A stretch of DNA of 17,887 nt. It comes from UBA1268 sp965662195. GTDB taxonomy: Bacteria; Planctomycetota; Planctomycetia; Pirellulales; UBA1268. The stretch is from assembly GCA_965662195.1 (NCBI GenBank), contig CBFIHA010000076.1, forward strand, positions 1 through 17,887. The letters run 5' to 3'. The first letter of the stretch is position 1. Each line of letters starts with the position of its first letter. A model generated the notes under the pieces. That model made no database searches, was not told the DNA's origin, and was given only the letters and a program-made list of their open reading frames with translations. Of this stretch, positions 1 through 7,032 are shown piece after piece. Made by a program: the position numbers and the translations under genes.

Positions 1-226
1 TGATGGTCAGCGTGGTTCCAACCAGATTGAAGTCGGCATCGAGGACCTTCTTTGGCTCGAGCTGCTCAAGCTGGCAACTGAACCGGCCGTCGTCACGGTC
101 AGTGGCTTCGATCGTGATGCCACTGCCGAAGAGCCAACTGCGGCGGCGAACACTACTGGACCGCCGTCTCAAGCTCCGGTTAAAGATCGACCGAAACCGC
201 CACGTATTTGCGAAAGGCCAAAACAT
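1..226 (-). CDS. Hypothetical protein, N-terminal fragment cut by window edge
   Basis: This frame stays open for 75 codons from an ATG at 226 down to the left window edge, so the C-terminus lies outside the window. The start is supported by a strong Shine-Dalgarno, AGGAGG, placed about 9 nt upstream within a purine-rich stretch (GCAGGAGGCGGAGCC). The visible protein begins MFWPFANTWRFRSIFNRS. It has a very basic segment at residues 18-29 (LRRRSSSVRRR), then a hydrophilic part with alternating polar and hydrophobic residues (GITIEATDRDDGRFSCQ, then LEQLEPKKVLDADFNLVG) that reads like beta-strand-rich globular sequence. The plus-strand frame over the same bases is low in coding character and lacks a ribosome site. 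I do not recognise a family. No function is assigned. Confidence 0.6.
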   Translation of the reverse strand, partial: MFWPFANTWRFRSIFNRSLRRRSSSVRRRSWLFGSGITIEATDRDDGRFSCQLEQLEPKKVLDADFNLVGTTLTI

Positions 227-516
227 TGGCTCCGCCTCCTGCGTTAATGATCTGAACCATTCAAGCCAGCAGCTCGTAGTGAGTGCTGGCGGATCAACCT
301 GTACTGCTGTGCTAGCTGCTTGCTTGACGACTGCTTTGCTTGGAAGCCAGCCCAAGCGTCTGGCACCCACCAGCCGCAGCGCGGGCAATCTGGGCAAAAA
401 AATCGCTTGCCGAATCCCCCCGGCGAGGGAACAGGTCGGAGGTAGCGTAACGGCTGCGGCAAGACTTGCCAACTCGCCGAGGTGAGGAATTGGTGAGACA
501 CGTCCGCCGAGCCGCT

Positions 517-2061
517 TCAGGCCGGCAGATACCCGCTGACCTTCTGCCAGACCGTCCAGCCGGCAATCACCAGGAAGCCGGCGGCTGACAGCCAGAGCAG
601 CAGGTCCCAGGCCCGGCCGGGGGCCAGCCGGGTGTCGAGGTCGCGGTAGCGGAAGTAGAGAACCGCCACCGCCAGAGCCCCAAGCATCACCGCCTGGGCC
701 ACGCCGCTGGCCAGCACCATCGCCACCGGGGCTCGAAAAAAAAAGGCCATCCCCAGGGCCGCCACCACCCAGGCCACGCAGGTGAATCGCACGGCCGTTC
801 GACGCGAGGCGTCATCCCCAGGCAAAAGCCCCGCCAGCACCAGGCCGTCGGCGACCATCCGTGAGTTGCCCGCTGCCGCCACGAAGAAGGTGGAGTAGAG
901 CACCGCAAAGGCCCCCAACAAAAAAACCTGCCGCACCCAGTCGCCAAAGATCGGCACATACATCTGGCTGAGGGTGCGGACCATCTCGTCACCAGAGGGC
1001 GTCAGCCCCAGCCGGCCGAGCGTGGCTGCCCCGAGGATGTAAAAGAAGACCGTCACCAGGGTGTAGACGATCATCGAACCCCAGGCGTCGAGCTGCATCA
1101 CCCGCAGCCAGCCGCGGGCATTGGCCGCCCAGGCGGGTGCATCACTGCGTGGACCGATCGCCTTGCCATAGCCCTTCTCAAGGCACCAGTAGGGATAGAC
1201 CATCAGTTCGGCCGCTCCGACGCCGATGATGCCCAGCGCCGCCAGTGCCGTGCCGAGGCCGGCGGCACTGGCGCCCCGCGATGGAATCAGGCCGCTGGCC
1301 CACTCAGCCCCCGAGACTGCCCAGTTGGGATCAAACTGCAGCATGACGACAGCCAGGAAGGTGAACAGCGTGAACCCGACCACCAGCACCAGCGAGAGCC
1401 GCTCGATCAACCCGTAGCGGCCACTGGCCAGCACAACGGCCGTGACAGCTGCCATCAGCAGCGCATAGAGAGATGTGTCGTTGGCGGCGGGCAGCGTCTT
1501 GGCCTCGGCCCGCAGGGCAGCCAGGGCAGCGTCTTTTTCGCCAGCGTCGGCCGCCTGCTCGCGGCGGGCAATGGCCGCGGCCACCTCGGCGGCAGCGAGG
1601 CGGTCGAAGAGGTCGCCGGAGGTGCGACCGGCGGCCGACACCGGCGCTGCTGCGGCCAGGGACTGGCCCACACCGGCCAGGATGCCCCCCTGCTGCACCA
1701 CGATCAGCAGCATCATCACGGCCCAGCACCAGTAGATCCAGCCGCGGCCGGCCAGCCGGGGGCCGGGCACCCGGTCAAAAGCCTCGAGCGGCGTGCGGCC
1801 CCAGGTGATGGCGTTGCGGCCGATTTCGATTTGAGCGGCAACCTTCACCGCACAGCCGAGGATGATCAGCCAGAGCAGGCCAAAGCCGGCCTCGGCCCCG
1901 ACCACCGTCGTGGCAATCAGTTCACCGCTGCCGACAATCGAACTGGCCAGGATGATGCCCGGGCCGAGGGCCGACAGCGTCGGCCAGAAGCCGGTGGGCG
2001 GAGCGATGAACACAGGCGCGTCGGCAGCGGGTGCTGAGTCGGAGTCGGCGGCGTCGCTCAC
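517..2061 (-). CDS. Divergent Nramp-family divalent metal transporter-like membrane protein
   Basis: A 514-residue polytopic inner-membrane protein of the Nramp (natural resistance-associated macrophage protein) fold, whose known members move Mn2+, Fe2+ or other divalent ions with protons. I chose the GTG at 2061, preceded by AGGAAG about 8 nt upstream. An ATG 27 codons earlier would add a non-membrane leader without a clear ribosome site. TM1 carries GPGIILASSIVGSGE (about residues 33-47) where classical Nramps have DPGN. The TM6 region reads AAELMVYPYW (about 283-292) where they have a conserved Met-Pro-His. Residues about 141-195 form an Ala/Glu/Lys-rich soluble insertion, probably helical, between membrane segments. 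The loss of both metal-site motifs makes the substrate uncertain. The fold assignment is good, but classical Mn/Fe transport is not supported. It stands alone, with repeat DNA upstream of its start and no recognised gene immediately downstream. Confidence 0.8.
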   Translation of the reverse strand: MSDAADSDSAPAADAPVFIAPPTGFWPTLSALGPGIILASSIVGSGELIATTVVGAEAGFGLLWLIILGCAVKVAAQIEIGRNAITWGRTPLEAFDRVPGPRLAGRGWIYWCWAVMMLLIVVQQGGILAGVGQSLAAAAPVSAAGRTSGDLFDRLAAAEVAAAIARREQAADAGEKDAALAALRAEAKTLPAANDTSLYALLMAAVTAVVLASGRYGLIERLSLVLVVGFTLFTFLAVVMLQFDPNWAVSGAEWASGLIPSRGASAAGLGTALAALGIIGVGAAELMVYPYWCLEKGYGKAIGPRSDAPAWAANARGWLRVMQLDAWGSMIVYTLVTVFFYILGAATLGRLGLTPSGDEMVRTLSQMYVPIFGDWVRQVFLLGAFAVLYSTFFVAAAGNSRMVADGLVLAGLLPGDDASRRTAVRFTCVAWVVAALGMAFFFRAPVAMVLASGVAQAVMLGALAVAVLYFRYRDLDTRLAPGRAWDLLLWLSAAGFLVIAGWTVWQKVSGYLPA

Positions 2062-2190
2062 GATGATGTCTTCCTGACGAGGCACGACACCGCAGGGATG
2101 CCGTGGCGAGAATGGTTCCCGATGCGGGGGAGCGTAGCACAATCGGTTGGCGTCGGGGTGTTGCTGAGGGCGATCCCCCGGCCCGCGGCT

Positions 2191-2645
2191 TTTGATGGGC
2201 TCCCTAGCGGCTGGAAGCTCGAACTGTGAGCTGAGGGGCTACGGTTCCGGAAGCAACACGCGGTTACCCTCAGCTTGCGCTTCGGGCTTCGAAGCAGATT
2301 GAGATTCGGCCGGGAACGGGAAGCCGAAGCAAATGGAGATACACCGCCTGCCCGGAAGCCCAAGCAGTCGGAAATGCACCCGTGCCGAGAAGCCCGAAGC
2401 GCGAGCTGAGGGAATGCGGGTGGTGGCATGTAAACGGCCCGCGGCTTGGCTCTTCGGAGCCTCAAACGCAGATTGAGATTCGGCCGGGAACGGGAAGCCG
2501 AAGCAAATGGAGATACACCGCCTGCCCGGAAGCCCGAAGCAGTCGGAAATGCACCCGTGCCGAGAAGCCCGAATCGCGAGCTGAGGGAATGCGGGTGGTG
2601 GCATGTAAACGGCCCGCGGCTTGGCTCTTCGGAGCCTCAAACGCA
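2191..2645. repeat. REP-like composite element A, with internal duplication
   Basis: This fills most of the 665-bp gap between the transporter and the small membrane protein. It opens with a head beginning TTTGATGGGC (2191), which leads to a forward repeat core at 2267-2295. The core starts CCCTCAGCTTGCG and ends in the palindrome GCTTCGAAGC. Degenerate 34-36 bp units follow, containing GAAGCAAATGGAGATACACC and AAGCAGTCGGAAATGC, then an inverted core at 2389-2412. The stretch with the inverted core is then repeated, giving a second inverted core at 2564-2587. Arms of opposite orientation around spacer units resemble REPINs (paired inverted REP sequences). Long open frames cross the element on both strands but encode only translations of the repeat. 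Confidence 0.85.
2294..2642. repeat. Near-perfect tandem duplication, 174 and 175 bp
   Basis: Copy 1 spans 2294-2467 and copy 2 spans 2468-2642. Read side by side they differ only by one G insertion (AAGCCCAAGC against AAGCCCGAAGC) and one G-to-T change in the inverted core (GAAGCGCGAG against GAATCGCGAG), so about 99 percent identity. Each copy holds the spacer units plus the inverted repeat core and its flank ending CCTCAAAC. Such identity in non-coding DNA indicates a recent duplication, probably by slippage or unequal exchange within repeat element A. Confidence 0.9.
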
Positions 2646-2726
2646 TACCAGCACAATATGCACCCGGGGCTTCCATGCCCTACGGCTCTCCCGCAAAAAC
2701 CCGAGCCGCAAGCGCGGGGATTCGGC

Positions 2727-3056
2727 TCACGACATGCCCGCTGGCTTGCCCATGCCCGGCAGCGGATGCTGCTTGGCGAAGAAGGCCCGGGCGTACGCCA
2801 GCAGATTCCAGACCGCCGCCAGGGCCGCCCCGCTGACATAGCCGACGCCCGCCGTCACCAGCAGCAACAGGGCCGCTGGCCCAAAGGCAAACTCACCGAC
2901 AATCGCATCGGCCTCCATCATGTGGATCCGAAAGGCAAAGTCGAGCAGCGGCTGGGCCGCCCCCACCGCCACTAGCACCACCCAGATCAGATGCAGCCCT
3001 GCCAAGACCACGGCCAGCGTCAGGCCAGCCCGATTCACGCGAATGTGTTCCACCAT
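2727..3056 (-). CDS. Small integral membrane protein, function unknown
   Basis: A 109-residue protein with an early hydrophobic helix at about residues 11-32 (LTLAVVLAGLHLIWVVLVAV). A polar, mildly acidic linker with conserved-looking HMMEAD follows, then one long or two short hydrophobic helices at about 56-89 and a short basic tail (AKQHPLPGMGKPAGMS). The ATG at 3056 has GAGGTG just upstream, closer than ideal. A GTG at the next codon is an alternative start with better spacing. Strong amphipathic and membrane periodicity and intact length argue for a real gene although it is short. Repeat elements bracket it on both sides, so it is probably transcribed alone. I do not recognise a named domain and assign no function. 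Confidence 0.7.
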   Translation of the reverse strand: MVEHIRVNRAGLTLAVVLAGLHLIWVVLVAVGAAQPLLDFAFRIHMMEADAIVGEFAFGPAALLLLVTAGVGYVSGAALAAVWNLLAYARAFFAKQHPLPGMGKPAGMS

Positions 3057-3186
3057 TGCACCTCAGCACTTCAAGGACTCAGTTCACCCGCGTCCCTGCC
3101 CTGCCAAAGCCGACCGGCTCAGTGGCATTGCTGCCTGAGGAACTATCTCCACCGGCGCCGTCGTCGGGCAGGCGGCCGAACGAGGA

Positions 3187-3207
3187 TGCTGCGTTTGCTT
3201 CGCAGCA
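3187..3207. other. Short hairpin upstream of the small membrane protein
   Basis: A perfect 7-bp stem (TGCTGCG and CGCAGCA) closes a 7-nt loop, TTTGCTT, about 130 nt upstream of the start at 3056. There is no T-run on either side, so it is not a typical intrinsic terminator. It may be a chance inverted repeat in GC-rich DNA. Confidence 0.25.
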
Positions 3208-3295
3208 CCGGACAAAGCAAGACAAGTGGCCCACGCAAACCCCGTGCGATTGACCGGACACCCCGTGCAGCTTGTTGATTCACCGGCCTTCGCCG

Positions 3296-3514
3296 TTTGA
3301 TGGTGCGGGTTCGCGGCGCCCGCGAAGCAAGCTGCGGGCCGTGGGCGTGCCGTTACCCGCATTCCCTCAGCTTGCGCTTCGGGCTTTGAGGCAGGGGGGG
3401 CGGCTTCGACTGCTTCCTGGCGTGGCATTCCCTCAGCTTGCGCTTCGGGCTTCGAGGCACTTCATAGGTACGGCGTATCTCCAACTGCTTCGAAGCCCGA
3501 AGCGCCAGCGAGGG
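3296..3514. repeat. REP-like composite element B, downstream of the RAYT gene
   Basis: Starts with the family's head motif TTTGATGGTGCG at 3296, which is followed by a 7-bp hairpin (TTCGCGG/CCGCGAA, 3310-3326). Two forward cores follow, at 3364-3392 and 3430-3458, and one inverted core at 3487-3514. The second forward core and the inverted core form a head-to-head pair that can fold into a long stem whose arms begin and end in ATTCCCTC and GAGGGAAT, with about 28 nt between the arms. The inverted arm ends only 42 bp from the stop codon of the transposase gene at 3557, so the element is its immediate downstream neighbour. Confidence 0.85.
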
Positions 3515-3556
3515 AATGTTGCGGGCCCCGCACGCTCACTGCCCGGCGGGTGGTGC

Positions 3557-4060
3557 CTACTGTGTGGGCACGCCCTGGCATTCCTGCACATACGAGACGA
3601 CTGACGCGAGATCTCCTTCACAGAAAATCCTCCGCCGGCTGCCCCCTTCGGTCCACCAGCGGGTGCGAGACAGCCCGCGGGAGTTGGCGATCGCCTTGAG
3701 GGCCCGCGTCGCCCACGATTTGAACTGCTTCAACACGTCGTCTGCTGCGCAGTCCACCGCGGTCACAACGACATGCACATGCTGCGACCGACACTCTACC
3801 GCATGCAGGTGCCAGCCACGCACCCGGCAATGGGCAGCAATTGCCTCCTCGACGACCACCCGCTGCACGCGGTCGAATGTCACGGCCGCTTCAGCCATCC
3901 GCCTCAGGGCCAGGGTTTGTTGCCGCGGCTCCGGGCCGTGAACCCCGCCGTGGCCATCGACCCAACCGCGGTCGTCGCGCGGTAGCCAAGAACCGTAGGC
4001 CGTCCACGTGAGAAAAAAGGCGAGTGGATCGGAACGCGGAATAGAGCCGACGTTTCGCAT
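3557..4060 (-). CDS. Y1 (HUH) transposase, RAYT-like (REP-associated tyrosine transposase)
   Basis: A 167-residue single-domain protein of the Y1/HUH transposase superfamily (IS200/IS605 TnpA-like). It would cut and join single-stranded DNA at hairpins through a catalytic tyrosine. The N-terminus FFLTWTAYGSWLPRDDRG (about residues 15-32) is typical of the RAYT-related group. The metal-binding HUH motif is HVH at 94-96 within SQHVHVVVTA. The catalytic Tyr is probably Y157 in the final helix (ASVVSYVQE). The ATG at 4060 was chosen because the protein homology starts there and upstream codons run into repeat DNA. No TnpB and no flanking terminal inverted repeats of an IS are seen. Instead the gene lies between REP-like pairs B and C, the arrangement expected of a domesticated RAYT that moves or maintains non-autonomous REPINs. 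All key residues appear intact. Confidence 0.82.
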   Translation of the reverse strand: MRNVGSIPRSDPLAFFLTWTAYGSWLPRDDRGWVDGHGGVHGPEPRQQTLALRRMAEAAVTFDRVQRVVVEEAIAAHCRVRGWHLHAVECRSQHVHVVVTAVDCAADDVLKQFKSWATRALKAIANSRGLSRTRWWTEGGSRRRIFCEGDLASVVSYVQECQGVPTQ

Positions 4061-4092
4061 GGTAAGTGGCCCCCGAGGGGAGAAGAGGCAGA

Positions 4093-4133
4093 GTGTATAC
4101 AAAAGTATACACCAAATCCTCGAAGGCCGTCCA
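4093..4133 (-). promoter_or_regulatory. Putative RAYT promoter overlapped by a perfect palindrome
   Basis: The inverted repeat GTGTATAC-AAAA-GTATACAC (4093-4112) has 8-bp perfect arms. On the minus strand it contains TATACT (4104-4109, 5 of 6 match to a sigma70 -10 box). TGGACG (4128-4133, 4 of 6 to a -35 box) lies 18 bp upstream. Transcription would start about 35-40 nt before the transposase ATG at 4060. A palindrome over the -10 box could be an operator or a hairpin bound by the transposase itself. It is distinctly AT-rich against its surroundings. The promoter is inferred from pattern only. Confidence 0.45.
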
Positions 4134-4227
4134 CGCAAACGCAAGCCACCCGCATGCCGGGAATGCTGATTGCATCGAAGCCCGCGTCGCATGTTTTGAC
4201 CGTACGGGTTCGTAGCCACCCGCATTT

Positions 4228-4304
4228 CCCTCAGCTCGCGCTTCGGGCTTCGAGGCACGGGGTACACCTCTGATTGCTTTGAAGCCCGAAGCGGAAGCTG
4301 AGGG
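4228..4304. repeat. REP-like pair C (minimal REPIN), upstream of the RAYT gene
   Basis: A forward core (4228-4256, with CTCGCG in place of CTTGCG) and an inverted core (4281-4304) face each other around a single spacer unit that reads in reverse as GCAATCAGAGGTGTACCCC. This is the simplest form of the family: two inverted arms and one unit, about 77 bp, able to fold as one long imperfect hairpin. It lies 168 bp upstream of the transposase start. A stray half-copy, ATTCCCTCAGCCC, follows at about 4331-4342, just beyond the end of the H1-like gene. Confidence 0.85.
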
Positions 4305-4356
4305 AAACCGCGTTTTCAGCCGGGGAATGTATTCCCTCAGCCCACACCGCAGGCAC

Positions 4357-4755
4357 TCAGTCGGCGAGCTTCTTCAGCGCGGCCAAGGCGGCGATTGCCC
4401 GGTCTGATCCACCGAGATCTGCCGACACCTTCTTGGCGGCAATCAGATCATCGACCGAGATCTCAGCGGACGACTGCGTGGCTGCGGCGGTGCCGCGGCT
4501 AGCCTTCGCCACCTTCCGCCGCCGGGCCTTCTTCCGCTTTGGCCGCTTGGCAGCCGTCGCCACGACTGGTGTGGCCACGGACGCTTTTTTGGGCCCCTTC
4601 TGCTTGGCTGACTTCTTGGCGAGCTTCTTCTTGGCAGACTTCTTCGCCGGCTTTTTCGCAGCCTTCTTGGCTGGCTTCGCGGCAGCAGGGCGGACGGCAG
4701 CGGGGACACCACCGGTCGCGGTGGCCAGTGACGGGGAGACATTCGCTTCGGCCAT
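4357..4755 (-). CDS. Histone H1-like Lys/Ala-rich DNA-binding protein with short C-terminal domain
   Basis: A 132-residue protein. The ATG at 4755 is preceded by a good Shine-Dalgarno (GAGGAG, about 10 nt upstream), which decides the start over an ATG 28 codons earlier. Residues 1-25 are neutral. Residues 26-58 are a tract of AKK/PAKK-type repeats (PAKKAAKKPAKKSAKKK). Residues 68-86 are a second basic cluster (KRPKRKKARRRKVAKASR). This resembles eukaryotic H1 tails and bacterial HU-tail or Hc1-like proteins, which compact DNA. The last 34 residues are different: ISVDDLIAAKKVSADLGGSD followed by an Ala/Leu helix, suggesting a small folded domain rather than tail. It would act in the nucleoid. 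It is divergent from the peptidase gene at 4915 and the two share a 159-bp promoter region. The DNA-binding role is inferred from composition. Confidence 0.75.
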   Translation of the reverse strand: MAEANVSPSLATATGGVPAAVRPAAAKPAKKAAKKPAKKSAKKKLAKKSAKQKGPKKASVATPVVATAAKRPKRKKARRRKVAKASRGTAAATQSSAEISVDDLIAAKKVSADLGGSDRAIAALAALKKLAD

Positions 4756-4914
4756 AGTCAAGACACTCCTCAGGGTGTTGCGGGTGATCGGTTGCAGCGC
4801 ACCGGTCAATCGCGGTGTCGCCGCGCAGAAGACTATCACATCTCTTTACAATCGGGGGCACTCAGGCAATTGTTTCCTGCTTGAGCCGCCATCGCCCGCG
4901 TCGCCGAGCCACCA

Positions 4915-6108
4915 ATGCAATCCGCCGCTGAACCACCATCAATCGACTACGACCGCAGCCTCCACCTCGTCACAGCCCTACTGCAGCTGCCCGGCCCCAG
5001 CTGTCGCGAAGCGGCCGTGGCCACCGACGTCCGCCGTCGGCTGGTGGCCGCCGGGGTGCCGGCCGCCGCGATCACCACCGACAACGCCCATAAGCGGTCA
5101 CCCGCGGGCGGTGACACCGGCAACCTGATCGTGAAGCTACCCGGCACCCTCCGCGGCCCCCGCCGGCTGCTGATGGCCCACCTCGACACCGTGCCACTGG
5201 CTGTCGGCTGCCGGCCGATTCGCCGGGGCGACTCGCTGGTCTCGGGCAATTCCAAAAGCGGCCTCGGGGCCGACAACCGTTCGGGTGTGGCGGCCGTGCT
5301 GACGGCAGTGCTGGAGATCTTTCGCCGGAAACTGCCTCACCCGCCGCTGACGCTGCTGTTCACGGTCCAGGAAGAGCTGGGCCTCTTCGGCAGTCGGTAC
5401 GTCGATGTCCGCAAGCTGGGGCGGCCGCAGCTGGCCTGGAACTTTGACGGCCGCGGGCCGCAACGGATTACTCGGGCAGCCATCGGAGGCCGCACCCTCG
5501 AGATCAGTTTTCAGGGGATCGCCAGCCACGCCGGCGGGGCGGCCGATCGAGGTGTCAGCGCCGTGGCCCTGGCCGGCCTGGCGATTCATGATCTCGTCAG
5601 CGGTGGCTGGCACGGTGAGTTTGTCCGCGGGGGCAAGGTTGGTACCTGCAACCTGGCAACGATTCACGGGGGTGATGCCACCAACGTCGTGACCGACCGC
5701 GTTGACATCCGGGGTGAGTGCCGCAGCTTCGACCGCCGACTGCTCGACCGGATTGCCCGCGAGGTCGATCGGGCCTGTCAGCGAGCGGTGCGGGCAGTAA
5801 AGAACAGCCGCGGCCAGCGAGGCAGCGTGACGGTGAACACCGACATTGAATACGAGCCCTTCACCCTGCCGAAGAATGCCCCGTCGGTGAGAGTCGCGGC
5901 CCAGGCGATCCGCTCACTCGGCCTGCAGCCCGAAGTCCTCACGACGCAGGGAGCACTCGACGCCAACTGGCTGAACGCCCGCGGCATTCCGGTGGCGACG
6001 CTGGGGGCGGGTCAGGTGGCCGGCCACTCACTCGCCGAGCGGCTCGACATCGACCAGTTTCTGACCGGCTGCCAGGTGGCCCTGCGACTGGCGACGGGGG
6101 GTGAGTAG
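4915..6108 (+). CDS. M20-family metallopeptidase, PepT-like aminopeptidase
   Basis: A 397-residue cytoplasmic zinc peptidase of family M20, closest in motif layout to tripeptide aminopeptidase PepT. Expected metal ligands and catalytic residues are visible in order: H89-x-D91 (MAHLDTVP), D120 (GLGADNRSG), catalytic and ligand Glu pair E153/E154 (VQEELGLFGS), D178 (NFDGRG) and terminal H371 (AGHSLAERLD). The dimerisation or lid domain begins near residue 190 with the typical GIASHAGG motif (H205). The C-terminal part QGALDANWLNARGIPVATLG matches the PepT-type GGTD...G.P...LG pattern. No signal peptide is seen. Ribosome binding at the ATG is weak, but no better start exists. The probable job is intracellular peptide turnover. 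It converges on the cytochrome gene with 16 bp between the stops. The exact substrate is unknown. Confidence 0.85.
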   Translation: MQSAAEPPSIDYDRSLHLVTALLQLPGPSCREAAVATDVRRRLVAAGVPAAAITTDNAHKRSPAGGDTGNLIVKLPGTLRGPRRLLMAHLDTVPLAVGCRPIRRGDSLVSGNSKSGLGADNRSGVAAVLTAVLEIFRRKLPHPPLTLLFTVQEELGLFGSRYVDVRKLGRPQLAWNFDGRGPQRITRAAIGGRTLEISFQGIASHAGGAADRGVSAVALAGLAIHDLVSGGWHGEFVRGGKVGTCNLATIHGGDATNVVTDRVDIRGECRSFDRRLLDRIAREVDRACQRAVRAVKNSRGQRGSVTVNTDIEYEPFTLPKNAPSVRVAAQAIRSLGLQPEVLTTQGALDANWLNARGIPVATLGAGQVAGHSLAERLDIDQFLTGCQVALRLATGGE

Positions 6109-6124
6109 TTCGCCACATCCTTCC

Positions 6125-6925
6125 CTACCGCTTGCCGTTGTAGACCCCCAGTTTGGCATCCGGCGGCAGGTGCTCCTCGATGACAAACTCGGGCCGCGCG
6201 TGGCTGTTGACGTAGGCGGCGATGTCGAGGGCCTCGCGGTCGGTCAGGTTCGCATCGTCCAGCGGCATCGCGAGCTTCAGCCAGGCGGCCAGGTGCTCAA
6301 CATGCGACAGCCCAGCCCCCAGGTTGAAACTTCGCGGCCCCCAGACCGGCGGGCCGTCGGCCGTGCCGTTGCCGTTGGCGGCATGGCAGTCGCCGCAACG
6401 GGCGGCATAGAGCGTTGCTCCGGCAGTACGGTCGGCCGTGGCCGGGTCGAGCGCGAGGGCCGGCACCCGCCGCGGCCCGTGGGGGCTTTCTGCATTCATC
6501 CTGATCGGCCGGCCGGTCGACAGCGACGTGATGTAGGCGGCAATCGCCACTGCCGGCTCACTGCCCTGCGGCGGCCGCGTGCCGTTGCAGCTACGCATGA
6601 AGCAGTTGAGGATGCGGTCTTCCAGCGTGATCACCCGGCCCTCGCGGCCGGCCCAGGCCGGGTAGGCAGTGGCGACATCAAGAAAACTCGCCGCCGTCGG
6701 ATGGGTGCCGTTGCCGAGATGGCAGGAGGTGCAGTTGAGGGCCGCCCCGACATAGTCGCGGGTCAGTGGGTGAGTCGATGTCTGCTCGACCAGCACCCGG
6801 CCCAGTTCCACAGTATCGGCCAGGGGATTCCGCGCAGGCTCGGTCGAGCCTGGCTCGGCACCAGTGCAAAGGCTGGTCAAGCAGGCGGCGAGCAGCGCAC
6901 GTGTCGGCGCGATATTGTTATTCAT
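6125..6925 (-). CDS. Dihaem cytochrome c, TsdA-like (thiosulfate dehydrogenase family)
   Basis: A 266-residue exported electron-transfer protein. The ATG at 6925 has AGGAG 8 nt upstream. The N-terminus has a short signal with a possible lipobox (LLAAC, Cys15), so it may be lipid-anchored in the periplasm. Two haem-binding motifs are present: CTSCH (65-69) and CGDCH (177-181). The first domain, NCTSCHLGNGT with AYPAW, ITLEDRILNCF and AYITSLSTG, follows the TsdA pattern closely. It includes a Cys (C108) about 39 residues after the first haem His, where TsdA uses a Cys as sixth ligand. In the second domain KLAMPLDDANLTDREALDIA matches the TsdA segment; M220 is a likely haem ligand, with Ala just before it where TsdA has a switching Lys. 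It could oxidise thiosulfate or reduce tetrathionate, but another small redox substrate is possible. Confidence 0.78.
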   Translation of the reverse strand: MNNNIAPTRALLAACLTSLCTGAEPGSTEPARNPLADTVELGRVLVEQTSTHPLTRDYVGAALNCTSCHLGNGTHPTAASFLDVATAYPAWAGREGRVITLEDRILNCFMRSCNGTRPPQGSEPAVAIAAYITSLSTGRPIRMNAESPHGPRRVPALALDPATADRTAGATLYAARCGDCHAANGNGTADGPPVWGPRSFNLGAGLSHVEHLAAWLKLAMPLDDANLTDREALDIAAYVNSHARPEFVIEEHLPPDAKLGVYNGKR

Positions 6926-7032
6926 GTCCTGCACTCCTGAAGGTTGCGGCGAACAAGACGGCTCAGCCGGGTACCGATTCAACTTGGCCCGGCTATCAAC
7001 CTCACTCGATGGCAACCTCAACCAACGCGAGC

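Noticed and set aside
3..485. 160-residue plus-strand ORF at the left edge
   Set aside because: Composition is Ser/Arg/Leu-rich shadow-like, no ribosome site, and it is antisense to the better-supported CDS starting at 226.
2239..2676. 145-residue minus-strand ORF over element A
   Set aside because: Its internal protein repeat mirrors the 174-bp DNA duplication and the cores; no ribosome site.
3557..4060. Complete IS200/IS605 insertion sequence
   Set aside because: No TnpB and no conserved IS end hairpins adjoining the gene; the flanking repeats belong to a dispersed REP-like family instead.
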